Made by a program: the position numbers and the translations under genes. DNA of 64,000 nt, from the NCBI GenBank assembly GCA_002633005.1, contig NMRA01000023.1, positions 302,580-366,579 on the forward strand, read 5' to 3'. The notes beneath the pieces were generated by a model. The model searched no databases. It had not been told where the DNA came from and saw nothing but the letters and a program-made list of their open reading frames with translations. The stretch comes from Phoronis australis. Taxonomy: Eukaryota; Phoronida; Phoronidae. Positions 23,895-37,500 of this stretch are shown one piece after another; positions within the stretch are counted from its first letter, which is position 1, and the number at the start of each line of letters is the position of its first letter.

Positions 23895-26800
23895 ATGTCG
23901 CAAAACCCGGACAGTGAGCAGCAAGACGCAAGTGGCAGGCAGGTCGCCTCTGCAGCGGAAGTCATTAACAAGGAGTTGCTGGAGAAAGCCTTGAAAAAGG
24001 CGGATGGTCAAGAAAACCTCGTCGTGACCGACTTTTCCGTTTCCAAAGCGGCAACATTTGGTGAGTAGTGGAACAATGTCTTTGCTGAATTCGAGAGCCA
24101 ATTAACTTTGAAGAAGTTACATATGAAGCAGTTCATGAATGTCAAAATGTCGGCTGCAGCTCGATCTACGCGGCAAATCTGAAGGTTGCTATCTGATGTA
24201 AAATTTTGCTAGTTGTAGTTCTCGTATGCCACCTTGGATGAGTACAAAATCGACAATGAATATAGACTTTGTGGGAGGAGTTTATTTAAAGCGCATAGTT
24301 ACCCCCCTCCCCCTCCCAGCTTCAATGAGGCTTGAACGTGGTAATTAAATGTCAGCATAGACAGTATAGGGCACGACGCTAATTTAGCGTAACGTGGCGA
24401 CCGACTTCACCCAATATCCCGCGTACATGATCGATCCTTTGTCTTCCGTCTGCTTGCATCCTGTAATATTTTGAGTGTGTGTGGTTGTGTCTTGACGATG
24501 TCGTGGCTACCTGGGAGGCTGGGATTTTTACCAGGTCGCTTAACAAAATCTGTTGCAAATCTAGCCATGGTATATCTACCCCTCCCAATGTAGATGTTGA
24601 AAGTGGGAAACTGTTTACGTCAAATTCCGCCTTCTCATGTGACGCTGTTTGAACTAATATAGCTCAAAACGAAGTCGGGAATCATATAATTTTTTCTTAT
24701 TTCATAGAAAACAGGATGCACATCAAAATAAAACGTCAAAGAAAAAATAAACGGTGTAACTTTTTGTATGGGAAGCACTCGAAATTTAGAAAAAAGTCAT
24801 GGTCACCTCAAAGTGAGAAAATTTCTGGAACGAACTGGCTTTATACGTTTACTTGTCACGGCCTGCCAATTGATTCGACGAGCGTTGTCTTGAGGAAAAC
24901 TGTCGGTTCTTTGCAAGACCAAAAATCACATCTCATATGAGTAAAGAACAATTTCAGAACACTTTTACAATAAAAATCAACTTTCTGTGACGGAAAGCGA
25001 GTCCGCGTCAGAAATATTAAGGGCTACTTTCGTATCAAAATGACATTCTCCCATAAGGTAGATACAAAAATGTGGAAATAAGCATGTTTATTTTTTCTTT
25101 TGAGAAAAAAAATGATGTGCATCGTTTGCGCATATAAGTAAAACAAGTCTCCGATACGAATTCAGTGGCTTGCAGTATCAATCGCAAAATCGATTTCGCG
25201 GCTTTCCCTTGCGAACCCCGAAAAGGAAATACAGGTCTAGCTGTTGTCATCAAAATGTGATCCTGAAACAATAACAGGCTATGAGCACTACCAGTTATGC
25301 TAAGTTTTAATATTTTGTGATCATTATTCTGTCAAGATTTGGAACTAGTTCTCTATACGTAGCACGAGAAAGATAACTCTCTCATGTCTATATTTTTCTT
25401 GATGTTAAAACAATGGATGGTTCATTCGCTGAATACCCACTTCTAAACTGCCGACAAATTTCACTCGTGCCAGCTACGAAAATGTCCAGGACACCATGTA
25501 CATGTACATGTACATGTAGTTCTAGGTCTAACAATTGTTTGTCAGAAATTATTACACGCCCAGTAACACTTGTCGTGTGATTCGCGAAAACGCTGTGTAA
25601 TGGATCCGTTATGAGGTGATGTTGACGGGCTCTTCGTGTTCCACTACGGTTTGCTTTAGTAGAGACGCGAAACAAATATGTATACGGCACTCCTCCTGTC
25701 GACAGCAGTTTCGCCTAATCATTTCTCTAGTTTTTGGTCGTTGAAAGTGGAATGCTGGCCCAAGAGCTATGATGTTGGTCATGTAGATATTTGTACATCT
25801 CGCGATACAAACTGTCCCCATTCGTTTTTGCTTGATGTATTTTTTTCAAAGAAGGTCCGACTGTGGCGATACGTTACGTACCATGACTTTAGAACGTTCG
25901 TGCACCGTCTAAATGTCGATGCCGTTCTTATGATGTGTTGTTTGCATTCCAGGTGACGGTTTCATGTCAATCGTATGCAGTGTCCAGGTTCAGGCACAGA
26001 TCGGGTGCGAGAACAAAACGGTCTCCGTGATAGCTAAAATCTTGCCAGAGAATCCAGTTTTAAAAGACCTGGCTTTAAACACTGGCATGTTTGAAAAGGA
26101 AGTAGGCTTCTACGATTCCATACTTCCTACTTTGGTTAAGTTCCAGGAGAACCGCCAAGTGACGCCCCGACTCCCATCAGTGCCCAAATTCTTTTACGGC
26201 TTTGAAGACAATGATAACAATTTAGGGGTAGTAATCATGGAAGACTTGCGTGACCTAGGGTACAAATTGGTCAATAAAAGAGAAGGCTTTGATTACGACC
26301 ATTGCCAATTGGTTGTAAAAGAACTGGCAAATTTACACGCGTTGTCATTTGCTTGGAAAACGGAAAATTCAAATTTTATGGAGGGGGATTTTGGATTGTT
26401 GTTGAAAGAAACTTTTTTTTCGGACGAGATGGTTGCTGCATTTAAGTTTGAAGAAGAGATCAGGACAGCACTCAACAAGGCTTTAGGTTATTTCTATTCT
26501 GCAACGACTGATGAAAACGCAAAAACCAAAGCGAAGGTTATCTTTGACAAGATGGAAACTGAGATTTATCATAACGTCATTAAAAAATATCTCACTTTAC
26601 CAACGGAACCCTACGGTGTGATTTGTCATGGTGACGCATGGGGTAACAACATGATGTTTCGTTACGAAGGAAGCAGCTCTAAGCCAGTTCAAGTAAAATT
26701 ATTGGATCTTCAGACCACACGGTACGCTCTACCGACCACCGACTTGTCGCTCTTCTTCTTTACAAGTGCCTTGTCAAGTGTCAGAAAGCAACATCTTGAT

Positions 26801-27118
26801 GATCTTCTGAAGCTCTATCACGAAACCTTCACGGAAATGCTAAGCCACGTGAATGCACCCTACCCAGATTTCACATATGAAGTATTTCACCAGATGTTCC
26901 TGAACACGGCTATATATGGAGCTGTGTTGGCGTGTGATTATCTATACTGGATACTCGCCGACAGCGATGCCGTAAAGACTTTAGAGACGTGCAACACTAG
27001 CGACCAGATGGTGGATCACATGCAGGAAATGTCGTCAAAGGCAAGCGTCGCAGTACAGACTTTAATGAAAGAGCGCGTGGGCTCTATAATTGAAGATTAC
27101 GTAACACTTATAGCTTAA
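23895..27118 (+). CDS. Ecdysteroid-kinase-like (EcKL/CHK) protein, copy A
   Basis: Exons 23895-24060 and 25953-27118 join in frame (donor GTGAGT, acceptor TTCCAG) to 443 aa. The protein has the CHK/EcKL small-molecule kinase fold: a likely ATP-binding Lys at ~84 (SVIAKILP), a helix Glu at ~105 (KEVGFY), the catalytic Brenner motif HGDAWGNN at 281-288 and a metal-binding DLQ at ~307 with the following TTDLSLF. Family members phosphorylate hydroxyl groups of steroids or xenobiotics in the cytoplasm. No signal peptide or membrane segment is seen. The length is normal and all key residues are present. The ATG at 23895 has an AAAA context, and the short first exon is conserved almost exactly in copy B. 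The substrate is unknown. Confidence 0.88.
25495..25519. repeat. (CATGTA)n short palindromic repeat in the intron
   Basis: Four copies of a self-complementary hexamer, also present in the intron of copy B at 40104-40127, so older than the duplication. Confidence 0.7.
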
Positions 27119-27850
27119 CCAGCCCTGCATTAGGCAAAGACATCGCCCTGAATGTCACAGGAATCATCTAACCGAATAGCCAACCGAGGACTACGCGTTG
27201 CCTAGCCCTGCCTCTATGACCTTGCAAGCGCGAACTTCTTTTAATTTCTAAATTATTTGTTTCTAACACAGAAGACTTTCCTTCAAAAATGTGCATGTAG
27301 TTGCACAAAACGTGAACCCCAAGGTCATTAAGTACGACTGTAGGCCTATACTACTATTGGAGAACACACTCTCGAATCAGGGGCGTGGGATGCCAGTTTT
27401 GTTCAGGACCGGCGCTGATACCACAGTGACAAAAAGTTTCGAAAGTTTAAAATGATACTAAACCCTGTTTTGGAGATTTCACCAAAATCTGGTTCTTTCT
27501 CTTGCTGGCGCATCTTTCGTAGTTGCCCTGAGTGATAAACGTACTTTCCGACAGACACTGTATCATAAATTGAATTTTGTGTTTTGAGGTGGGTGGTCTT
27601 TCCCCACAGTCGTCATGTAACTCTCCTAAATCGTTAGTCCCAGTTAACCGACTTGGTAAGATTTTCAAACATTCTCCAAATTTGGGAGGACTGGCATCAT
27701 TAACAGAACATTATTTCATTTTAAAGATTTCAATTGACAAGACCTTTATTGTATCTACTAATAAGCCAGATCCGGCTTCAGTATCCTTTTAAGCGTGGTC
27801 ATCGTGGTTCACTTTTTTGACTACGTCATTGGTGTTTTTGCAATATATGG

Positions 27851-27856
27851 AATAAA
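27851..27856 (+). terminator. Polyadenylation signal of EcKL copy A
   Basis: AATAAA ~730 bp after the stop, conserved in sequence and position in copy B (43779-43784), which supports a long shared 3' UTR. Confidence 0.5.
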
Positions 27857-29429
27857 AATTGCCGAAGACTTATTTTATTCTCAAAAGTTTGAAAATCACT
27901 AGCCAGCCATCAAGTCCCTAATACTGCAGGGACTAGGCGACTCCGCAACGTCGGGAAAATTACTTTACAGTACGTTCCAGCCATTCTGATTTTTTTTTTT
28001 GCATCTAGTTATTCACCTGGAAGAATGACAATGCTCATCGTCTATTAAAAACCAACGTTTTGCTTTATTTCTCTTTTGTCTGCGACGCGTATTTGCATCT
28101 ATGCTTGCTTTAGGGCGCGAAACTAGACAACTTGGTCGCACATGGGACCTTTTTATACCACGCTGGGAAACAATTTTAACTCCTCTTACATTCAATAGGT
28201 CCGTCCCGAGTTACCCGGCGGTACAACTTTCTTTTGTCCCGGAGTTAAGAAAGCGCCTGACCTCGTTTTGGAAATCAGGCACATTTTCGTGACTCTCCTT
28301 GATGTACATGTACAGGCGTAGGGAAGGCGAAGAATTCCCAATCCCGCATCCATGGATATTTGTCCAGATAATCAAACTTTCTTACGTCGGACTTGCAGTC
28401 CACAGCACAGCAGTAATACGTCATTGGTATTGGAAGGGCATCTCTAAAGTAATGCAACCGAGAAAAAAACTTGGAAATAACCAGACAACTACAAATAACA
28501 CGCCAACTCCAATGGCACGAAAACGATCGATGTAGCAAATGCGCCTGACGGATGTTTTCGCCATTGTGGGTAAATACAGCGAGATTCGATGATGGCACGT
28601 GTCAACGAAGAGACATCTGTTTCGACACAAACGGTTCCAGGCCCTTCTTCACTGAACCCGGTTTTGGCATGTGAACAGATATTGGGGTTACGTACGACGT
28701 TATCAACAACTATTCATTTAGCCGCGTTTACAAAAACTATAGGCTTTAAGTCAGTAAACTAAAGGTGTATTTTCTTATGAACCCATTCATCCATTTCTAA
28801 AATATGGTATTCCTAAGTTGGGCAAAATTTGGGCATTTCTATGGTGTCAATCTTGAAATGACTTTCCCACCAGGCTCTCTCAAACAAGGTAGTTTAATCT
28901 TCGACAGCACTAAAAGCTACCAAACGAGCAAGCGTGACCTACACTACAGGCGAGTTACACAAATGCAGGGAAAGGTCACTGGCTAAGAACTGGATATTAA
29001 TTCAGTCGGACGCAGTAGCCGTGTTCTCATATATTACGAAGTGTTTCAGGAAAAGTGAACGGGATAAATTCCACAAAAGGTCGTCTTGTGGTTTCCTTGA
29101 AAATGCATAAAACGAAGACTAAATATTTTAGAGAACTGAAGCAGCGTATTTGAAATCTTATTAAAGAAATGTTCAGCTGTCAATGTACCTTTCCTTTTTG
29201 TGATCCAATTAATAGTAGGTTGGTAAACGCATTAAAACTAAAATTTCAGGCTTTATTTCTACTTTTAGAAAATATATAAGGTGTCCCAAAAAGTGACCCA
29301 CTTTTGACAAGTAATTTCTCAGCAACTGACCAACCTAATTCGTTCAAATTTGTCACATTGTATCGTCAGCGTGTTGTCAACAAGTCTATAAAGTATCTCG
29401 GAGAAATATAAAAAATATGGAAGTACTGT

Positions 29430-29688
29430 AGAAAGTAAATCTGAAACTGAATAAGGCGATCCAGATCCTCTTAAGGATACTGTTGTTTCACGAAGTGTAG
29501 AATATATATAGTGGAATAAAACAACAAGAATGGATTAACTGAAATTTTCGGATATAATAACATCCTTCGTCAACAGATGAAACAGAAATAAAGTAAAATC
29601 AAACACTACATGACAATTGACATTTAACATGTGCCGTAATGAATATGATCAGTTGATGCATTCTTGTTGTTTTATTCCCCTATATATA
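29430..29688 (-). mobile_element. 259-bp Penelope-like fragment nested in the mariner
   Basis: Flanked by an 11-bp direct duplication GGAAGTACTGT (29419-29429 and 29689-29699). Copy B has the uninterrupted site near 45705. The insert carries inverted ~20-bp blocks (GGAATAAAACAACAAGAATG and its complement) and, on the minus strand, a hammerhead-like core at 29537-29577: TTGACGA, a GGAT/ATCC hairpin, then GAAA. This is the pattern described for Penelope-like elements. The first core C is T, so it would probably be inactive. Confidence 0.5.
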
Positions 29689-29869
29689 GGAAGTACTGTG
29701 AAATTCAAAACAGCGGGGTGAAAAGTGCAATATCACTGTGACTTTCATCGTGTTCACTTTGTCCTGGCACCTGTCAGTCAAAAATTGCCTGCCTAAGTTT
29801 CAAGACTACTGGGTTTTTTTATTGTCAGGTCTGTATCCAAATCAGTTCTGTTCTATATTCCGGTTTGTA

Positions 29870-30915
29870 AGGATGCCTTTGAGTGAAAATGGTCACTTTA
29901 CAATTGAAACCTGTTTCAAGGAGAAAGGGTGGAACGGAAAAGGAATCGTGAGACAATTCTCAGGAAAACGGTGGAGTCGTGCGACTGTAGACTTATTGCT
30001 AAAATACGCAACACAGGGTCTGTTGCACGTAAAAGTGGCAGTGGGAGATCCAAGACTGTGTGTTCGAAAGAAAACGAGGATCGTGTTTAGGAACTAATTT
30101 AATCCCAGGAGGACAACTCGGGGAATTACAAATCGCTGAGAGTAGTCGCAAGCGATTTACAATGAAGTGAGCAAGTCTGCTGCGCAAAGAGTGGCGAAAA
30201 ATTGGCGTTTTAAAAAACCCTTCAAAACAATGTGGGGAGATCAAAATGTTAGAAGGAAAAGAAAAACTCGATGTCGCTACTTGATGACCAATATTCAGCC
30301 ACTGCTGTGAAAAGAATCATCTTGACTAATGAAAAAGACTTTACGCTAGAAATCACTAAAAATCGTCAAAACGATCGTGTTCATCGGAAATGAAAAAGGA
30401 GAAATTCAGCCTTCTCGGCTCTGTCATGAGACTACCAGATTTTGCAAAAAGTAATGGTTTCCGCTCGATCATCTTGGGATGGACAAACAGATATTCATTT
30501 TATTAACAATGAGAGAGCCGAAGTTAACAGTCAACCTACATGCAGTTCTTGGGTGAAAATCTTCTCCCGGATTGCAGGCGACTTTATCGTGAAAACAATT
30601 ACGTGTTTCAGCAAGATGGGGCTCCTTCACTCACGAGCAAGATAACCCAGGCCCATCTGGAGGCCACACCATAATTCATCAAAAAGAACGAGTAGCCTCC
30701 GCTCAGTCCCGATTGTAATCGAATGGACTACGCCATGTGGGACTCTCTGATGGAGTAAGTTTACCGCGGAATGAGAGGCAAGTTGACTCAGCAGGAGTTA
30801 AAAGACAGGATAATTATGTCATGCGAGGATATCTCGATGGAAGAAATACTGGTTGGAAGAAACGGCACCAATTAGCCGTGGACGATGATGGAGACCACAT
30901 TGAGCATGGACGGAA
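29870..30915 (+). pseudogene. Mariner-type transposase pseudogene
   Basis: Fragments in shifting frames: an N-terminal helix-turn-helix block (ENGHFTIETCFKEKGWNG, then a GSGRPRT-like hook near 30045) and a C-terminal DDE block with FQQDGAPSLTS near 30610 and SPDCNRMDYAMWDSL near 30700-30750. These match the usual order of a mariner transposase. Several frameshifts and stops separate the pieces, so no functional protein is made. Confidence 0.7.
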
Positions 30916-31127
30916 ATAAACGAGCTTCCCTTTGATATCGTATGTTTTGATCTGTTTTTTACATTGACAGTACTTGCACAATTGGACACAGATCTTTTTG
31001 ATATTTTGTACATTTGTTGACGATATCTTAGTGTTCATCAATAAGAAGTTTGAACAAGGAAAATAGGTTTTTCTGTTGCTGAAAAATTACTTGTCAAAAA
31101 TTGACTCACTTTTTGGGACACGTGATA

Positions 31128-32815
31128 TATTTTTTGCTGAGCTGAAATCTTTAGTTTTGTAGATGTCTTGTTAATAAAAGCCTACATATAAACCTTCAGA
31201 TCAGCAAAGCAGGGTACTACCCTTTTTAATTATTTGTTTAGACAGAAAGCTACGGCAAGTGATATTTGAGGCTTCTTAGATTTACTGAGCATATTTAATT
31301 ATTTCGATATTTAGGTCGCACATAGCAATAAAATATTCATTATGCAATTTTAAAAATTCAGTGACTGATAGAATAATTCTTTTTGGCAACGCGTAATTCT
31401 ACTCATCTGCTTAGGCTGCAAACGGTCGGTAGACAGGTCCTGGCGGTACTACCGAAAGAAATTGTTTTCTAATTATTTCATATTGGTTATAGAAAATTAC
31501 GACTTCCGAGATTTTTAATGACAAATATCTAATTACGTTGCATGAAACAAACACACGCAATTAATCGTTACCTATATTATTTAGAAAACTGTAACAACGT
31601 TTTAAAGACCTCATCTTGTTATATTTTTATCAAATGAAATTTCCATATTGTTGATCCCAAAGTGCTGCTTTACTATTTAATGTAACTAGAGAAGTGGTCA
31701 CGTGACCCACCGAGTAAATGTATACACAAAACGTACCGAAAGTAGCGTAGACGAAGTAATATCCCACGAGACATTATTCTCGGTCGATACGCTTCGAATT
31801 CCTAAATATCTTTCATTTTTTTCAGCAGTTTTGTTAAATATTTCACACAGACTGTTCACATGGCGGATCACATCCTATGTGTATATACTTCGCTTTAGGT
31901 TTCAAGTTATTTCTTGTAAAAGAAAGTTTTATAACCGTTCCTTACTTGAAAAGAAATAACAACGATGAACACAACGGTAATTAAGCATTGAACGTGTAAC
32001 ATTTCCTGAAAATTGTTAAACAACATTAAGAAGAATAGGCGCCTGAGTTGTAACTTGGTACAAAGCTGTATACTAAATATATATTTTGACGACAGTCTGT
32101 CTACAACTAGCTGGCTGGCTACGTGAGTTGCAGGCGATATTATATTTAGCAATTCAAATCTGAGACAGAAGTGTCATATCGTTAAGAGTTTTGTACCAGA
32201 TGTTGAGTTTAGGGTCTTATTGCATGTCGAGTGTTATTTATACTGCTGCAACTTTATTACTTTAAACTATATTCGGAAAGTTTGATGATCGAACCAGCTA
32301 ACGACTTCGAGACGACATAGACCTACCTTTTGAACTTTACATGTCAGAGGGCACTCTTGAAGTAGTGCGGTAGGCGAATACGGAAAACATTATTACATGC
32401 AGTATTACACTCGACTGATTCAACGAGTATGGGATAAAATAACAAACCATGATCAATTATCCAAGTCTGTAATTCTTCAAAGCCTCCTGTCCATGCATTT
32501 CTAAAAATAATCACCGATCAAAATGATTTTAAGGGAATGAGATTAAGTTTGTCAGATGATTATTGTTTGAGAATGGCTTTGGGGAATTTTCCCCAGACTT
32601 CAGTTCACCATTCGTTCCAATGCGTAGCATATTCGAAAATTCTGTTCAATCTGAATTTCATGTGTTGCCAAATTCGTGTTGGTCAACTTTAATTGTTAGT
32701 CATCAAGTGGAGACAGGACGGTATCTACCATTTCGTAAGGGACAAGTCAGGCTTCACATGCCATTTCGAAAAATTGGTTTTATTCAAGTACTAGGGTGTA
32801 CAGGTGTATTCCGGA
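31128..32815. other. Unassigned DNA between mariner and LINE remnant
   Basis: AT-rich, no supported gene or terminal repeats. Confidence 0.3.
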
Positions 32816-32819
32816 TATA

Positions 32820-34200
32820 TAGTCACGTGAAGTTAAATACACGCGTACTCATTAAATCCATAGAAGAGGGTGGATTGAGGATGACTGATGTCAAAAAATT
32901 TAATGTGTCTTTAAAAATTTCATGGATTACAAGATGCTTTTTAACAACATCCCCATGGACTTATTTGTTGCAAAAAGATATCGGGCTTACTAGAGATGGA
33001 ATGTTGAACTATGGAGACTATAGATTAACTAGATCGAATAATTGTTACTCTTTTTGGGCGGAATGCCTCCAATATTGGAGCCTTTTAATTCACAAACAAA
33101 CTATTTCAGGTCACGAAGATGCGGTGTCAATTAATGCATGGGCCAACAGTAGTATAACGGTGGAATACACCCCTTGTATTTATGAGTCATTCGTTGAAAA
33201 AGGTATAATAATTGTGAACAATTTTTAGACTGGAATGGTAATTTCTACACCTTTGAAAGTTTCCAGACAATTCATCAGATTAATGTCAGCTTTCTCAAAT
33301 ATTATTCAATTGTCAGAACAATAAGAAATACCAGAAAACGTTTTCCAAAAACTTAATACTAAAAAAGATATATGGACCACTTGTACCTTTTTCCCTAAAA
33401 AAACATTATTTTGACGAAAAAGGGGTGTCGGGAATCTTAGCATATTCTGTACAAAAATGACCTAATAACATTGGCTCAAAAGAAATTCGAAGTATTGGGA
33501 GAAGATGTGAAACTTGTATTACAAACTTCCTCATGAATGTACGAATGACACAAGCTTACTTTTCTTTCAATTCCGCTTACTGCATAGAATTCTACCTACT
33601 AACTACTTTTTAAATAAGATTAGATACGTGGACTCAAATGCTTGTACTTTTTGTAAATGCTTTCCCGAAACTCTAGAACATTTATTCTTTGAATGTGAAT
33701 TTGTTATTTTTTTCTGGCACGGGGTACGTCTCTGGTTAACGACTGCAATGCAAGTAAATTTTGAAATAGACAAAACCACCATAATATTTGGTCTTCAAAA
33801 TGAAAAGAATAGAATTTTGAATTGGTTTCTTTTAAAAACTAAAATTTTCATTTTTAAAATGAAATTTCCTAACGTCAAACCTAATTTAGGATGTCAAAAT
33901 TTTTTTGAATGATTGTTTTAATGTAGAAGTTAGTGCTTCGTTAAACACACGCAAACTTAATGATACAAAAAATGGGAAGGTTGAAAATGTGTTTTTGAAA
34001 CATGAGGGGACCCAGAGAGTTGACCAGATGCCAGAACAGAAATTTAAGTAGTATTTTTTAACTTCGAAGTAACAATGAAATGCTTTCTCGTTATTTTTTG
34101 CATGGTGCTGTACGTTGTTGTGTTGTGTTGTGTTGTATTGTGTATATTTGTATATGTATCTGTCTTTTGTAACAAATATATTAATTGTGAACAAAAATAT
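32820..34200 (+). mobile_element. 5'-truncated, decayed L1/Tx1-type LINE
   Basis: Plus-strand fragments correspond to the region downstream of a reverse transcriptase palm: IEEGGLRMTDVKKFNVSLKISWITR at about 32857-32933, then KNDLITLAQKKFEVLGED near 33450, then a zinc-ribbon type zf-RVT block (LLHRILPTNYFLNKI, then a Cys-x2-Cys ... His pattern CTFCKCFPETLEHLFFEC) at 33560-33700. Frameshifts and stops break the frame. A low-complexity TGTTGTGTTG tail follows at about 34108-34145. It is defective; most of the polymerase is missing. Confidence 0.65.
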
Positions 34201-34596
34201 ATATGTAAACAGCTACCTCACCAGAGAATTCGACCACAAACGCAACCCAGTCGCAAAAAAACTTTTACTCTCGCGACACCTAGCGACCTGATAACGTGGA
34301 TCTGAGCATGCGCACGCCAACTTTTTGGTTAAAAATCGCCAGCTGATATAGCCCATGGTCGTTCTAGTGCGCTGTACCTTCACAAGCTATCCGTGACGTC
34401 AGCGTCTGAGGCTCGGGAACCGGGCTATAGTTAGATCGGTGGTCTGATCAAAGGTTGGCATTGTGTTCGTGAAAGGCTTTTTTCTGAATTTTCGCCTTCG
34501 GTCTCACTGCTACTTAGCCGGAATTTCGATTTCAGATAAGACAAATTTACAAAAAAGTCGAAGTTGAAATTGCTCTACTTATTTTGTTAAGGAAAA

Positions 34597-37500
34597 ATGT
34601 CGCAAAACCCGGACAGTGAGCAGCAAGACGCAAGTGGCAGGCAGGTCGCCTCTGTACCGGAGGTCATTAACAAGGAGTTGCTGGAGAAAGCCTTGAAAAA
34701 GGCGGATGGTCAAGAAAACCTCGTCGTGACCGACTTTTCCGTTTCCAAAGCGGCAACATTTGGTGAGTAGTGGAACAATGTCTTTGCTAAATTCGAGTGC
34801 CAATTAACTTTGAAGCAGTTACATATGAAGCAGTTCATGAATGTCAAAATGTCGGCTGCAGCTCGATCGACGCGGCAAACTGGAATGTTGCTATCTGATG
34901 ACAATTTTACCTAGTAGTAGTTCTCGTATGCCACCTGTGAGTACAAAATCGACACTGAATATAGACTTCGTGAGAGAAGTTTATTTAAAGCGCATAGTTA
35001 TCCCCCAGCTTCAATGATGCTTGAACGTGGTAATTAAATAAGGTCAGTATGTACAGTATATAGGCTACTAGGGCACGACGCTAATTTATCGTAACATGGT
35101 GACCGACTTCACTCGATATCCCGCGTACTTGATCGACTCTTTGCCTTTCGTCTGTTTGCATCCTGTAATATTTTGAGTGTGCCTGGTTGTGTCTTGACGA
35201 TGTCGTGGTTACCTGGGATATCTACCAGGTCGCCAAACAAAATCTGTTGCAAATCTAGCCATGGTATATCTGATGCATGAAGCAACAAAACAGCTATCTT
35301 CCAAGCTTTACAGGTGCATTCCTGAAAGACTTTCCGCGAGAAAAACCATCTGCAATAAACGGTGTAACTTTTGTGTGGGAGCTTAAACGTGAACATGTGA
35401 AGTTTTCTAAATTTATAAAAAGTCTTAGTCACCCCTTATCCATGGGCGACGCACCATAGGGGGCAGGGGGACTACAGCCTCCCCCCACTTTTTTAAGCGC
35501 TACGCCGTCCATGGTCTAAGGGAGCTTCGCCAGAGGGGGGCTGGGGGACTATAGCCCCACTTTTTTCAGTGCTGCGCAGCCCATGTTATCATCAACAATA
35601 TCTAACTACAATAAGTACCAGGTTAACTGCTGACAGACACATCAGACCCATAATCCAAAATCACGCCTGAATGGATGGAACTGCTTTTTGACCAGCTGCA
35701 TCAGTTTAATAAACAATTTGAGGGATACAAACCAAAAGGACAGTTTATAACCAAGCTTTCTGTGGTAACCTGAACACCGCTGATTATATAGATGAACCAG
35801 TGAGACAACTGAAAACACGAAATACCAATTTTAACATATACTCAGAAACGCATTATTATTTATACAAATGTTACACAAAGCATTGCACAACGTCAATGGG
35901 AAAACTTCAAAACCTACAGATCAAATTTAGGACTCGGAAAAGTCGAAGAAATGACAGTAAAATCGAATACCGCTTGTAGTTCTGACAACTACGCTTGCTT
36001 CTCTTTATTCATATTTTTTTATTCAAGAAATAGTGGCGACCAACTAATGAGACACAACTTGAAGCAAAGTTTCAGGAACTGGATACATTGTAAAGCTTTA
36101 ACATTCATCAGAGGTAATTGTAAACAATGATAAAATAACATGGATGCAGAAGAACGGTAGCTGTATTTCACTTATTTAAATAGAATTATAGTGGTGTAGA
36201 ACAGAACATGACAAATTGATATAGAATAGGAACGACGTACACACATTGTTGGATGCACATATATGTATGTTTTAGCACAGTAAATGGATGTTAAGTAGAC
36301 GCAATTTTCAACTGAAAATGTCATTAGTCTTTGGCCAAATGAATATTGGAATTATTTTTGAATTTTCACTTGCTTTCTTAAAGAAGCACATTCATTCACC
36401 GGATGTTGCTGCAGTTATAAGAATATTTCTAACCACACGCAGTTAACAACGCTAATTTTTCTTTTTAAGGTCTTAATGCTTAAACATCATACAACAAATA
36501 GTCTAGCTCAACGAAATTCTGTTCGTCTTCGTGAGGTGAATGCACTAAGCTGTCAACTTCTGCTCAAACGTGATTAAAGTCTGACTTGGGCTAGAAAGCA
36601 AGTACAATATTATTTTATCCATACTCCTTGTAAAACAATACAGTAAATGTCGGGTAAACTTATGAATTGAGTAAATGTCCTTGATGTTTTCTGTAGAAAA
36701 ACAGAGCAACTCAAGCAAAACAACAGATGGCTAAATGAGCTACACAGTGACTGCAATCAGAATGTTTCATTCGAAATCACATATTAGAGTGATAAGTAAC
36801 AGCAGTGTCCACTGTAACTTATAATGTTACTAGAATATAAGTACATACACACCATACACACATCTCAGAGTGACTGCACAGCAAGATAATTGCACAAGAA
36901 ATACAATTGTGTAATAAACGTCAAGTGTTTATGTCATGTAAACGGGAATAGATAGATTGTGTTAAGACCACGCTTTCATTCTGTGACACTTTATTGAATC
37001 TAAATCACTTGTGCCCTGATATACAGAAAGCAACTACCACTGTTTTTGCTACATATGTTAATGGTCATCCTGTCGTTTGCAAGCAATGCTTCTTCAGTTC
37101 GAATGGGCAATGTGTCAAAGTCGTAGACCAAGTAAGTAAACTTGGACCGGGGTGACTTTCTTGGTCTACGACATCAACATGTTTACTACAGAAATGAGCA
37201 GTAAATTACATGCATACTCAGGCTGGATGGGCCATAGAAGTTACTCGACAGAAATAAAGCAAGTTGGCAGAGACATATTTGAAATATTTTGATGTGCTAA
37301 CATAAAAGTAAATCCAAAATGAAGTTATTCAATAAAGAGACAACTTAGTAAACTAAGAAATAACATGACCAATTTGAAAACCATGTCATTCCTGGCACCA
37401 ACACAGGGTCCAAGTGATTTTTGAGCAATGACAGGCAGACCAATAGACCAAAACAAACCCAAACAAATGAACAAATATGACAGAATCTGACCTATATATA

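Larger units (their letters stand above)
23695..29850 (+). repeat. Segmental duplication, copy A
   Basis: From the 'CTATCCGTGAC' block at about 23700 to 'GTC.G.TCTGTA' near 29850, the sequence is collinear with 34378-45847, including promoter region, both exons, parts of the intron, 3' UTR and about 2.5 kb downstream. Both copies have the same orientation. Copy A is the more compact and serves as empty-site reference for insertions in copy B. Confidence 0.85.
29281..31121 (+). mobile_element. Mariner/Tc1-type transposon, inactive
   Basis: Terminal inverted repeats of about 37 bp: the left starts GTGTCCCAAAAAGTGACCCA and the inverted right starts GTGTCCCAAAAAGTGAGTCA. Both sit in a TATATnnnG context, so the limits may extend ~6 bp outward. 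Inside is a decayed transposase and a younger 259-bp insertion at 29430-29688. The first ~270 bp recur at 45575-45847 in duplication copy B. Confidence 0.75.
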
